Shown here: one piece after another, positions 9,246 through 19,552 of the stretch | Layout: each line of letters starts with the position of its first letter | Numbering within the stretch: the first letter of the stretch is position 1 | Assembly (NCBI GenBank): GCA_900635465.1 | Contig: LR134135.1 | Span: 4,030,001-4,094,000, forward strand | Source: Lelliottia amnigena | GTDB taxonomy: Bacteria; Pseudomonadota; Gammaproteobacteria; Enterobacterales; Enterobacteriaceae | DNA length: 64,000 nt | Direction: 5' to 3' | Program-made: the position numbers and the translations under genes | Notes under the pieces: model-generated | Database searches by the model: none | Seen by the model: the letters and a program-made list of their open reading frames with translations, nothing else | Told to the model about the DNA's origin: nothing

Positions 9246-10982
9246 CTAATAATCGTAGTCCACCTTTACGCGTTCCCCGAAAATAGTGATATCCGCCCAA
9301 GGCTTAACCGCCGTACCCACCTTGCCTTGCTCAAGAGCACGATCAAATTCAGCCCGCGATAACGCTTCCGGCATTTTCCAGGACTCTCCCGCAAGAGCCC
9401 AGTTTTTACCGTGCCCGGTAAACACCAGAATCGCCCGATCAACGAACTGATACACAACCGCTTCCGGTTGACCGTCACCGTTCAGATCCTGTGATACTAG
9501 CAGACAAGCGCCATTTTCAGTCGTGCAGGTCTCGAAACGATATTTGTATTTCATCATCTCTTGCCATAGCCCGTTGTCCAGAGGCGGCGTTCCAGGCGCG
9601 CGTTGTATAACATTCGCCAGTATCGCCGCGGTCAATCCATCCGCTTTCCCTTTTTGTCCTGCCAGCAGCTGATTCACATCCCGCTGACGTTTCGCATCTG
9701 CCGTGAACTGCGGATCGTTTTGCAGCGCAACCAGCGCTTCGCGGCCCTTGCGCCCGGTTTGACTTAACATGTGAAGACTCACCTGATCGGCGGTGATCCT
9801 GCCGTCATGATAACGCGCCATATGACTCGCCACGCTGATGCGCCACGGATCGAGAATCGGTGTGTGAATCAGGATCAGACACGCCAGTGCGAGGAGTGCA
9901 ACGGTCGGGGTGACGTAACGCTGTACCGACAGCGGATTGCGCCGCGGATTGATCACGCTGATGCAAAAACCGACCGCCCAAACCAGCGCCACGAGAGTGG
10001 TCAGCACCGCGTATAACCGCTCAGGCGTCCAGCCGTATTGCCCAATACGCAGCCACAAGGCCCACGTCGTCAGCAGGGGATAGACCGGCGCGACCAGTAA
10101 CGCCACCCGAATAAGCCAGCGCAGTGGGAACGGATAAGGAAGCAGAACGCGCTGCGGACTCCAGACGACCGTTGCCAGTATCAGCAGCAACATGCTCAGG
10201 CTCAGCAGCAGCCCCGCCGCCGATGTTCGTGCAGAAATCGCTTCAAAGCCCACAAACGGCAGCACGGCGATAAAGAGCAGCGAGAGAAGTGCCACCAGCG
10301 GCAGCAGGCCGGTGGCAATCAGGGTTAAGAGATTTTGCAGCGCCTGAATTAACCGCAGCTGCATTCGAGCGAGAATGGCCGCGCAGGCCGAAACAGTGCC
10401 AATCGCAATCGCGATAAACCAGTCGGTATCAAAAAAGAGCATTTCAAAGAAGCGGATCCCGACGAGCTTGAACAACTCCGCCCACAAAAACAGCACCAGC
10501 CAGAACAGTCCGTTAGAGAGGAAAATGAGCGCCAGCGTCAAAGCGTTATGCCAGCTTCTGTTATGAAAATCGGTGTAGAAATCATTCCCGGAAGCCGGGT
10601 GAAGCTTTCGCTGCAACCATGGCAGCATCAGAAAACTCATCAGCAGAAGGTTAAAGCTAAAGAAAATCAGTGCATCTCTGATATCCCACCGCTCAAGGCC
10701 GTAAAGAGTCCATTTGAGCCATGCGCCCATGCCAGCAACCGCCAGTACAATCACGGTAAGTGCCAGCCATAACGTACGCTGTTTGAAAGAGGTGACCGAC
10801 AGTGCGAGCGTAGTCGATAGCACCACGGTGGCTGGCACAACGCACACCAGCCAAAAACTGTCGGCGGGAAGATCGGCGTAAGCGATGTACCACGTCACTA
10901 AATAACAGATAAAGCCCTGTATCGCCCCGACAAGAACGATGCCTGCCCGCGTTGCAGGAGATAAGCCTTCACTATTTTCCAT
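9246..10982 (-). CDS. yhgE: YhgE, DUF4153 polytopic inner-membrane protein
   Basis: 578 aa (E. coli 574). About eleven to twelve hydrophobic segments fill residues 12-390 (for example GIVLVGAIQGFICYLVTWYI at the start and TVALLALACLILIHT near the end of the block). A soluble C-terminal domain of about 185 residues follows, with DLNGDGQPEAVV, which looks like a calcium-loop or FG-GAP-type turn. Its function is unknown; DUF4153 is the family name. It converges on hslO and diverges from pckA. Confidence 0.9.
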   Translation of the reverse strand: MENSEGLSPATRAGIVLVGAIQGFICYLVTWYIAYADLPADSFWLVCVVPATVVLSTTLALSVTSFKQRTLWLALTVIVLAVAGMGAWLKWTLYGLERWDIRDALIFFSFNLLLMSFLMLPWLQRKLHPASGNDFYTDFHNRSWHNALTLALIFLSNGLFWLVLFLWAELFKLVGIRFFEMLFFDTDWFIAIAIGTVSACAAILARMQLRLIQALQNLLTLIATGLLPLVALLSLLFIAVLPFVGFEAISARTSAAGLLLSLSMLLLILATVVWSPQRVLLPYPFPLRWLIRVALLVAPVYPLLTTWALWLRIGQYGWTPERLYAVLTTLVALVWAVGFCISVINPRRNPLSVQRYVTPTVALLALACLILIHTPILDPWRISVASHMARYHDGRITADQVSLHMLSQTGRKGREALVALQNDPQFTADAKRQRDVNQLLAGQKGKADGLTAAILANVIQRAPGTPPLDNGLWQEMMKYKYRFETCTTENGACLLVSQDLNGDGQPEAVVYQFVDRAILVFTGHGKNWALAGESWKMPEALSRAEFDRALEQGKVGTAVKPWADITIFGERVKVDYDY

Positions 10983-11363
10983 TTCACAGTCCCTGATTGT
11001 TATCGCACTTTACGCTTTCATCATAATCTCGCGAACGGCTCACGACACCCTTCGTTTCCAGCCTTGTTGACAGAGACGTGAATCGATTATCAGCATGTAA
11101 CTCTTACGTAACTTTCTTACATGTATGCGATTACATTCACATTACTCTGGTTAAATACACCAGCGTTTAACCTTTTAGGAACATTTTCCACAACTAAAAT
11201 TCGATTCCTGCGATAATCCGCCCTGCTTCGTGACAGGAGTCACAGCGTTTTCCGTTAGTAAGGGTTTTCTCTCAATACGTAAATCTATGAGCCCCGTCGC
11301 GGTCAACAACCTCAGAAAAACCCTACAATTTTAGGCAGTACAAATTGGCTAAGGAGCAGTGAT
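10983..11363 (+). promoter_or_regulatory. pckA upstream region with CRP-like site
   Basis: A 381-bp gap between divergent yhgE and pckA with no credible gene. At 11229-11244 there is CGTGA-caggag-TCACA, nine of ten matches to the CRP consensus TGTGA-N6-TCACA. This agrees with the known cAMP-CRP control of pckA in E. coli. An A/T-rich stretch with several TTAACC/TTACAT motifs lies at 11090-11180. AAGGAG at 11353-11358 is the pckA ribosome site. Exact start sites cannot be read from the sequence. Confidence 0.65.
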
Positions 11364-12983
11364 ATGCGTGTTAACGATTTAACCCCGCAAGATCTCAAGG
11401 CTTATGGTATTAACGACGTCCAGGAACTCGTTTACAACCCCGATTACGATACGCTGTATCAGGAAGAGCTCAATCCAGCACTGGAAGGATACGAGCGAGG
11501 TGTGTTGACGAAAACTGGTGCTATCGCCGTGGACACGGGTATTTTTACCGGCCGTTCGCCAAAAGATAAGTATATCGTCCGTGACGACACTACCCGCGAT
11601 ACGCTGTGGTGGGCAGATAAAGGAAAAGGGAAGAACGACAACAAACCGCTCTCCCAGGAAACCTGGCAGCACCTGAAAGGTCTCGTCACTCATCAACTCT
11701 CCGGCAAGCGCCTGTTTATTATCGACGCCTTCTGTGGCGCGAATGCCGACACCCGCCTTTCCGTTCGCTTTATCACTGAAGTTGCCTGGCAGGCACATTT
11801 CGTGAAGAACATGTTTATTCGCCCAACCGATGAAGAATTACAGGATTTCGAGCCTGATTTCATCGTGATGAACGGCGCGAAATGCACGAACCCACAGTGG
11901 AAAGAGCAGGGTCTGAATTCAGAAAACTTTATCGCGTTCAACCTGACGGAGCGCATCCAGCTGATTGGCGGCACCTGGTACGGTGGCGAAATGAAGAAAG
12001 GGATGTTCTCGGTCATGAACTACCTGCTGCCGCTACAGGGTATTGCCTCCATGCACTGTTCGGCGAACGTCGGCGAAGAGGGGGACGTGGCGGTGTTCTT
12101 TGGCCTGTCCGGCACCGGCAAAACCACCCTTTCCACCGATCCGAAACGTCGCCTGATTGGCGATGACGAGCACGGTTGGGATGATGACGGCGTGTTCAAC
12201 TTTGAAGGCGGCTGCTACGCGAAAACCATTCGCCTGTCTGCCGAGGCCGAGCCGGACATCTTCCACGCCATCCGTCGTGATGCGCTGCTGGAAAACGTCA
12301 CCGTGCTTGCTGATGGCACGGTCGATTTCGATGATGCCTCTAAAACGGAAAACACCCGCGTCTCTTATCCGATCTATCATATCGATAATATCGTGAAGCC
12401 GGTGTCAAAAGCGGGTCACGCGTCGAAGGTGATTTTCCTGACTGCCGACGCCTTTGGCGTTCTGCCGCCGGTGTCTCGCCTGACGGCAAGCCAGACGCAG
12501 TATCATTTCCTGTCCGGTTTTACCGCGAAACTGGCGGGCACCGAGCGTGGCGTCACAGAGCCCACACCAACCTTCTCTGCCTGCTTTGGCGCAGCGTTCC
12601 TGTCGCTGCACCCGACGCAGTACGCAGAAGTGCTGGTGAAACGCATGCAGGCGGCGGGCGCGCAGGCTTATCTGGTGAATACCGGCTGGAACGGGACGGG
12701 TAAACGTATTTCGATTAAGGATACGCGCGCCATTATCGACGCCATTATTGATGGTTCACTGGATGATGCGGAAACGTTCACTCTGCCAATGTTTGATCTG
12801 GCGATCCCGACGGCGCTGCCTGGCGTGGATACGCATATCCTCGACCCACGCAACACCTATGGTTCGCCTGAACAGTGGCAAGAGAAGGCCGAAGCGCTGG
12901 CGAAGCTGTTTATTGAGAACTTTGAGAAGTACACCGATACGCCAGCAGGTGCGGCGTTGGTGAGTGCAGGACCGAAGCTTTAA
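11364..12983 (+). CDS. pckA: Phosphoenolpyruvate carboxykinase (ATP)
   Basis: 539 aa (E. coli 540). Converts oxaloacetate plus ATP to PEP, CO2 and ADP, the first step of gluconeogenesis, in the cytoplasm. The P-loop GLSGTGKTT lies at residues 247-255, followed by the metal-binding [18 protein letters not shown]. The substrate motif FTGRSPKDK (about 61-69) and the adenine-binding C-terminal segment are present. An AAGGAG ribosome site lies six bases before ATG. It stands alone between a CRP-type promoter and a terminator. Confidence 0.97.
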   Translation: MRVNDLTPQDLKAYGINDVQELVYNPDYDTLYQEELNPALEGYERGVLTKTGAIAVDTGIFTGRSPKDKYIVRDDTTRDTLWWADKGKGKNDNKPLSQETWQHLKGLVTHQLSGKRLFIIDAFCGANADTRLSVRFITEVAWQAHFVKNMFIRPTDEELQDFEPDFIVMNGAKCTNPQWKEQGLNSENFIAFNLTERIQLIGGTWYGGEMKKGMFSVMNYLLPLQGIASMHCSANVGEEGDVAVFFGLSGTGKTTLSTDPKRRLIGDDEHGWDDDGVFNFEGGCYAKTIRLSAEAEPDIFHAIRRDALLENVTVLADGTVDFDDASKTENTRVSYPIYHIDNIVKPVSKAGHASKVIFLTADAFGVLPPVSRLTASQTQYHFLSGFTAKLAGTERGVTEPTPTFSACFGAAFLSLHPTQYAEVLVKRMQAAGAQAYLVNTGWNGTGKRISIKDTRAIIDAIIDGSLDDAETFTLPMFDLAIPTALPGVDTHILDPRNTYGSPEQWQEKAEALAKLFIENFEKYTDTPAGAALVSAGPKL

Positions 12984-12997
12984 TCCCACAGAACAAT

Positions 12998-13034
12998 AGT
13001 AGCCTTTACTTTTCTGGGTAAAGGCTATTTTTTG
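12998..13034 (+). terminator. pckA terminator
   Basis: Stem AGCCTTTAC (13001-13009) / GTAAAGGCT (13018-13026), extended by A/T pairs on both sides, then a run of T. It ends the pckA message just before the toxin-antitoxin promoter. Confidence 0.85.
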
Positions 13035-13046
13035 TTCACCAGACAC

Positions 13047-13075
13047 TTCCAATATGTACCTAGTACACCTACAAT
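13047..13075 (+). promoter_or_regulatory. Toxin-antitoxin promoter with palindromic operator in the spacer
   Basis: TACAAT at 13070-13075 is a good -10 box; TTCCAA at 13047-13052 is a weak -35 at 17-bp spacing. Between them lies the palindrome TGTAC-cta-GTACA (13055-13067). A palindrome placed exactly between -35 and -10 is what is expected for autorepression by the downstream Xre-type antitoxin. The role is inference; the symmetry is visible. Confidence 0.6.
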
Positions 13076-13107
13076 CTCACTTAACATCAATGTGCGCAGG
13101 AAGCGTC

Positions 13108-13425
13108 ATGTTCACATTTATTGAACTACAAGGATTTAGTAAACGGCGGAAATTGCTGCTCCCTGACGATGAGCTCAGAGCTTTTCAGGAGGTGCTCATC
13201 GACGATCCTGAGGTCGGGGAAATCATTGCAGGGACCGGAGGGTTTAGAAAAATCCGCTGGAGCCGTTCAGGTATGGGAAAGCGTGGCGGCGTCAGAATCA
13301 TTTATTATAACGTCAGTCGTAAAGGACGAATTTACCTGGCATTGATTTATCCAAAAAATGAACAGGATGATCTTACCGACGAGCAGAAAAAAGTTCTGAA
13401 GCAGTTATCCGATATGCTGGTATAA
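13108..13425 (+). CDS. RelE/HigB-family toxin, putative
   Basis: 105 aa from ATG 13108 (MFTFIELQGFSKRRK), chosen because AGGAAGC lies just upstream; the frame is open to 13054 but without such a site. The protein is small and basic and matches RelE/HigB-type mRNA interferases that act on the ribosome: VGEIIAGTGGFRKIRWSR in the middle, then GGVRIIYYN and IYLALIYPKNEQDDLT at the end. The toxin comes before the antitoxin, the HigBA order. The pair is absent from this place in E. coli K-12 and was probably acquired. Confidence 0.8.
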   Translation: MFTFIELQGFSKRRKLLLPDDELRAFQEVLIDDPEVGEIIAGTGGFRKIRWSRSGMGKRGGVRIIYYNVSRKGRIYLALIYPKNEQDDLTDEQKKVLKQLSDMLV

Positions 13426-13496
13426 CGCTGAAGTTCTGTAACTCCCACCATGGAAACAGTCCGGGTGCGGCGTCGACAAAGGGCGATGAGATACAG

Positions 13497-13793
13497 ATGA
13501 AAGATGAATTATTTGCCGATCTGCTGGCCAGTGCAGAAGAGATGGTACGTATCGAAAAAGGCGAAGAAACACCTAAGCCAGAATGCGTGCACACATTCAG
13601 TGAAATCGATGTAAAGGCTATTCGGGAAGCGACGGGATTGCGTCAGCAAGATTTTGCCGTGGCCGTGGGGGTCAGTTATGACCTGGTAAAAAGCTGGGAA
13701 ACGAAGAGACGCCAGCCAACAGGTGCGCCAAGAAAAATCCTTTTACTGCTTCAGTCTAATCCTTTTATCATCAACCAGTTAAAAGTCATTTAA
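13497..13793 (+). CDS. nadS: Xre-family antitoxin (NadS/HigA-like)
   Basis: 98 aa. A helix-turn-helix occupies about residues 38-80 (KAIREATGLRQQDFAVAVGVSYDLVKSWE), typical of HigA/NadS antitoxins that bind the toxin and repress their own promoter. A weakly acidic N-terminal arm (residues 1-30, DELFADLLASAEEM) likely contacts the toxin. The 71-bp gap after the toxin gene is longer than in most pairs and contains no obvious second promoter. I recognise the sequence as NadS-like from memory, so the symbol is tentative. Confidence 0.8.
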   Translation: MKDELFADLLASAEEMVRIEKGEETPKPECVHTFSEIDVKAIREATGLRQQDFAVAVGVSYDLVKSWETKRRQPTGAPRKILLLLQSNPFIINQLKVI

Positions 13794-13795
13794 CC

Positions 13796-13830
13796 AAAAC
13801 AAGAGAGAGGCATATTGCCTCTCTCTTGTT
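13796..13830. terminator. Hairpin between antitoxin and envZ
   Basis: A perfect 15-bp inverted repeat, AACAAGAGAGAGGCA (13798-13812) and TGCCTCTCTCTTGTT (13816-13830), with a three-base loop. On the minus strand it is followed by TTGTTTT-type sequence, so it fits best as the envZ terminator, but it lies between converging genes and could serve both. Confidence 0.8.
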
Positions 13831-13835
13831 ACGTA

Positions 13836-15178
<1,343 letters not shown>

Positions 15179-15182
<4 letters not shown>

Positions 15183-15898
15183 GCTTTAGAACCGTCCGGC
15201 ACAAAGACGTAGCCCAGACCCCAAACGGTCTGAATATAACGAGGATGCGCTGGATCTTCTTCCACCATGCGGCGCAGGCGAGAAATTTGCACGTCGATGG
15301 AGCGTTCCATGGCGGAATATTCGCGACCACGCGCCAGGTTCATCAGCTTGTCACGAGAAAGCGGTTCACGCGGGTGGCTGACCAGCGCTTTGAGGACGGC
15401 GAATTCTCCGCTTGTCAGCGGCATAGGCTCATCTTCGCGGAACATTTCGCGCGTACCGAGATTCAGCTTGAACTTACCGAACGCAATCACGGCCTCTTCC
15501 TGAGACGGCGCGCCTGGCAATTCGTTAGCCTGACGACGCAGCACCGCGCGAATACGCGCCAGCAGTTCACGCGGGTTGAACGGTTTTGGAATGTAATCGT
15601 CAGCGCCAATTTCGAGGCCCACGATACGGTCAACCTCTTCCCCTTTCGCCGTCACCATAATGATCGGCATCGGGTTGCTTTGACTGCGCAGACGACGGCA
15701 AATCGACAGACCATCTTCACCTGGCAGCATCAGATCGAGCACCATCAGATGGAACGATTCACGGGTCAGCAGGCGATCCATTTGCTCGGCGTTCGCCACG
15801 CTACGAACCTGGAAGCCCTGCTCGGTCAGATAACGTTCAAGCAGCGCACGCAGGCGCATGTCGTCATCCACGACCAGAATCTTATAATTCTCTTGCAT
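15179..15898 (-). CDS. ompR: OmpR, osmoregulation response regulator
   Basis: 239 aa, same length as E. coli. The receiver domain (1-120) has Asp11, Asp12, phospho-acceptor Asp55, Thr83 and Lys105. The C-terminal winged helix (about 137-235, with ALVSHPREPLSRDKLMNLARG and the recognition helix RSIDVQISRLRRMVEED) binds DNA upstream of the porin genes. OmpR-P controls ompF/ompC according to osmolarity and pH. It is the first gene of ompR-envZ (4-base ATGA overlap) and diverges from greB across a 231-bp A/T-rich gap that should hold both promoters. Confidence 0.97.
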
Positions 15899-16129
15899 AT
15901 GTGTACTCCCAAAGGTCCGGATAGTATTCCAGTACGTATTCTAAAAAAGTGCGCGTTTACCACCAGCTAATTCTGGTATAAATTCTAGTCGAAATTGTTA
16001 CAAAGCATATTTAACAGCAGCTTATCTGCACATTTCATCACATAAATCATCATGCGTCCTGTCTGTTAAGCTATGTGGTACGTAATGTGCGCATTGTTTG
16101 CAACCGAGTCGAGTCGTATAGGTCATACC

Positions 16130-16603
16130 ATGAAAACGCCGCTGATCACCCGTGAAGGGTACGAAAAACTGAAAAAAGAGATGGATTACCTTTGGCGTGA
16201 AGAACGCCCGGAGGTGACCAAAAAGGTGACATGGGCGGCGAGCCTCGGCGATCGCAGTGAGAACGCTGACTACCAGTATAATAAGAAACGGCTGCGAGAA
16301 ATCGACCGCCGGGTGCGTTATCTCACCAAATGCCTTGAGTACCTGCGGATCGTGGATTATTCCCCTCAGCAGGAAGGAAAAGTCTTCTTTGGTGCCTGGG
16401 TTGAAATCGAAAATGACGACGGCGATACCAAGCGTTTTCGCATTGTCGGCTACGATGAAATTTTTGGTCGTAAGGATTACATCTCTATCGACTCGCCGAT
16501 GGCTCGCGCGCTGCTGAAAAAGGAAGTTGGTGATTTAGCGATAGTTCAAACGCCGTCGGGCGAAGCGAGCTGGTACGTGAACGAAATTGAGTACGTAAAA
16601 TAG
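16130..16603 (+). CDS. greB: Transcript cleavage factor GreB
   Basis: 157 aa (E. coli 158). I chose ATG 16130 (MKTPLITREGYEKL) because it matches the family; the longer frame from 16073 adds 19 unrelated residues. The N-terminal coiled coil carries the tip acidic residues in SLGDRSENADYQYNKKRLREIDRR, which reach into the RNA polymerase channel. The C-terminal FKBP-like domain follows. GreB rescues backtracked polymerase by stimulating cleavage of the transcript 3' end. Confidence 0.96.
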   Translation: MKTPLITREGYEKLKKEMDYLWREERPEVTKKVTWAASLGDRSENADYQYNKKRLREIDRRVRYLTKCLEYLRIVDYSPQQEGKVFFGAWVEIENDDGDTKRFRIVGYDEIFGRKDYISIDSPMARALLKKEVGDLAIVQTPSGEASWYVNEIEYVK

Positions 16604-16690
16604 TCCGAGAGCGCCCTCCACGGCTGGCATTTTACCGTGTCAGTCCGTATAACTATCCCCCTAAATTTCGATCCTAAAGATGAAATAGCC

Positions 16691-19020
16691 ATGATGAAAG
16701 ATTCGCTCTGCCGCATTATTGCGGGTGATATTCAGGCCAGAGCCGAACAGGTAGAAGCTGCCGTTCGCCTGCTTGATGAAGGGAACACCGTGCCGTTTAT
16801 CGCACGTTATCGTAAGGAAATCACCGGTGGTCTGGATGACACGCAGTTACGTAACCTGGAAACCCGTCTGGGCTACCTGCGTGAGCTGGAAGACCGTCGT
16901 CAGGCCATTCTCAAGTCCATTGGCGAACAGGGTAAGCTGACAGAGGCGCTGGCGGGTGCCATCAACGGTACGATGAGCAAAACCGAGCTTGAAGACCTCT
17001 ATCTGCCGTATAAACCGAAACGTCGCACCCGTGGGCAGATCGCGATTGAAGCGGGTCTTGAGCCGCTGGCCGATCTGCTGTGGAACACGCCGTCGCACGA
17101 TCCTGAAACGGAAGCCGCGAAATTCATCGACGCTGACAAGGCGTCGCGGACACCAAAGCCGCCCTCGATGGCGCCCGTTATATTCTGATGGAGCGCTTCG
17201 CCGAAGACGCCGCTTTGCTGTCAAAAGTGCGTGATTATCTGTGGAAAAACGCGCACATCGTCGCGAAAGTGGTCAGTAGTAAAGAAGAGGAAGGTGCGAA
17301 ATTCCGCGACTACTTCGATCATCACGAACCGATTTCTACCGCGCCATCGCACCGTGCGCTGGCAATGTTCCGTGGCCGTAACGAAGGCATCCTGCAGCTT
17401 TCTCTCAATGCCGATCCGCAGTTTGATGAGCCGCCGAAAGAGAGCTATTGCGAGCAGATCATCACCGACCATCTTGGCCTGCGCCTGAATAACGCGCCCG
17501 CTGATAGCTGGCGTAAAGGCGTGGTGAGCTGGACGTGGCGTATCAAAGTGCTGATGCACCTTGAAACCGAACTGATGGGCACCGTGCGCGAACGCGCTGA
17601 AGACGAAGCCATCAATGTCTTTGCCCGTAACCTGCATGACCTGCTGATGGCGGCTCCGGCGGGTCTGCGCGCCACGATGGGTCTCGATCCCGGCCTGCGC
17701 ACCGGCGTGAAAGTAGCGGTCGTTGACGCCACCGGCAAGCTGGTCGCCACCGACACGATTTATCCGCACACCGGTCAGGCAGCAAAAGCCGCCGTGGCCG
17801 TGGCGGCGCTGTGCGAGAAACATAACGTCGAGCTGGTGGCGATTGGTAACGGCACGGCATCGCGTGAAACCGAACGCTTCTTCCTGGACGTACAGGAACA
17901 GTTCCCGAAAGTCACCGCACAGAAGGTGATCGTGAGCGAAGCGGGGGCATCGGTCTATTCCGCGTCCGAACTGGCTGCGCTGGAATTCCCGGATCTGGAC
18001 GTTTCCCTTCGCGGCGCCGTCTCTATCGCCCGTCGTTTACAGGATCCGCTGGCCGAGCTGGTGAAGATCGATCCGAAATCTATTGGTGTGGGTCAGTACC
18101 AGCACGACGTCAGCCAGACCCAGCTGGCGCGTAAGCTGGATGCGGTAGTGGAAGACTGCGTGAACGCCGTTGGCGTGGATCTGAACACCGCGTCCGTCGC
18201 GCTGCTCACCCGCGTGGCTGGGTTGACGCGCATGATGGCGCAAAATATCGTCTCCTGGCGTGATGAAAACGGACAGTTCCGGAACCGTCAGCAGTTACTC
18301 AACGTCAGCCGTCTCGGGCCAAAAGCCTTTGAACAGTGCGCGGGTTTCCTGCGTATCAACCACGGCGATAACCCACTGGACGCCTCAACGGTTCACCCGG
18401 AAACGTATCCGGTGGTGGAACGCATTTTGGCCGTCACGCAGCAAGCGCTGAAAGATCTGATGGGCAACAGCGCGGAACTGCGCAACCTGAAAGCCGTCGA
18501 TTTCACCGATGAGCGATTCGGTATCCCGACCGTTACTGACATCATCAAAGAGCTGGAAAAACCTGGCCGCGACCCGCGTCCTGAGTTTAAAACGGCGAAA
18601 TTTGCTGAAGGTGTGGAGACGATGAAAGATCTGCTGCCTGGCATGATTCTGGAAGGCGCAGTCACTAACGTCACCAACTTTGGCGCATTTGTCGATATCG
18701 GCGTGCATCAGGACGGTCTGGTCCATATTTCTTCCCTGGCGGATAAGTTTGTTCAGGATCCGCATACCGTAGTGAAAGCGGGCGACATCGTGAAGGTGAA
18801 AGTGCTCGACGTGGATATGCCGCGTAAGCGTATCGCGCTGACAATGCGTCTGGATGAGCAGCCTGGCGAAACCAACGCACGCCGTGGCAACGGCGGTGGT
18901 GCACGCGAACAGGCGCGCCCGGCGGCAAAACCGGCGCAACCGCGCGGTCGCGACGCCCAGCCCGCAGGCAACAGCGCGATGATGGACGCGCTCGCTGCGG
19001 CGATGGGTAAAAAGCGTTAA
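16691..19020 (+). pseudogene. tex: Tex (YhgF), S1-domain transcription accessory protein, one frameshift
   Basis: Large RNA-binding protein with a Tex N-terminal domain, a YqgF-like nuclease fold ([16 protein letters not shown]), helix-hairpin-helix motifs and a C-terminal S1 domain ([22 protein letters not shown]). ATG 16691 ([12 protein letters not shown]) matches E. coli. The frame is lost after FIDADKA at 17140-17141, where GG should be GGG; after it [13 protein letters not shown] continues in the next frame to the stop. The span is 2330 bases, so adding one gives 777 codons (776 aa; E. coli 773). Probably a sequencing deletion. Confidence 0.9.
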
Positions 19021-19031
19021 TTCTGCATCTC

Positions 19032-19060
19032 ACCCTCCTCCTGAAAAGGCGGAGGGTTAT
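19032..19060 (+). terminator. tex terminator-like hairpin
   Basis: ACCCTCCTCC / GGCGGAGGGT pair at nine of ten positions around a TGAAAA loop, followed by TTATTTAT. The T run is interrupted, so termination may be partial. Confidence 0.6.
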
Positions 19061-19161
19061 TTATGCAATGTGGAACCGATTGCATATCCGTATTTAAACC
19101 GACAATTATCACTTCGTTAACAAATAAGTGATTTCCCTCTCACTTGCAAAATCATTAAATA

Positions 19162-19175
19162 TTGAGCAAGGTCAA
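19162..19175 (+). promoter_or_regulatory. FNR-like site upstream of feoA
   Basis: TTGAG-caag-GTCAA matches the FNR consensus TTGAT-N4-ATCAA at eight of ten positions. In E. coli feoABC is activated by FNR without oxygen, when ferrous iron prevails. The position, about 120 bp before the feoA start, is plausible. The link is by analogy. Confidence 0.6.
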
Positions 19176-19238
19176 ACTGTCCGCGAATTAATAGCCATAA
19201 CAACATTACGTCACATTTTAAATATTGCTGGTAGAAAC

Positions 19239-19257
19239 CATTCTCATTATCATTGCA
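19239..19257 (-). promoter_or_regulatory. Fur box-like site upstream of feoA
   Basis: On the minus strand TGCAATGATAATGAGAATG matches the Fur consensus GATAATGATAATCATTATC at about 12 of 19 positions, with the core AATGATAAT intact. It lies about 40 bases before the feoA ATG, as expected for iron repression of the operon. Confidence 0.65.
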
Positions 19258-19294
19258 TCTGTTGATTATTTAACCTTCGGTGAAAGTGGTGTCT

Positions 19295-19522
19295 ATGCAA
19301 TTCACACCAGACAGTGCCTGGAAAATTACCGGTTTTTCCCGCGAAATTAGCCCGGCGTATCGTCAGAAACTGCTGTCATTAGGCATGTTGCCTGGCTCGT
19401 CCTTCCAGGTCGTTCGCATTGCGCCGTTGGGCGATCCAGTTCATATCGAAACCCGACGCGTTAATCTGGTCCTGCGCAAAAAAGACCTCGCCTTATTAGA
19501 AGTCGAAGCCTTAACCCGATAA
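19295..19522 (+). CDS. feoA: FeoA, ferrous iron transport accessory protein
   Basis: 75 aa from ATG 19295 ([14 protein letters not shown]), the E. coli length; an upstream GTG at 19280 would add five residues. It is a small SH3-like beta-barrel protein, cytoplasmic, which supports the FeoB transporter. The conserved block [21 protein letters not shown] is visible. It is the first gene of feoABC, with FNR- and Fur-like sites upstream and 30 bp to feoB. Confidence 0.95.
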   Translation: MQFTPDSAWKITGFSREISPAYRQKLLSLGMLPGSSFQVVRIAPLGDPVHIETRRVNLVLRKKDLALLEVEALTR

Positions 19523-19552
19523 ATCGCCAGTCGTTATTCCGAGTCTACAACA

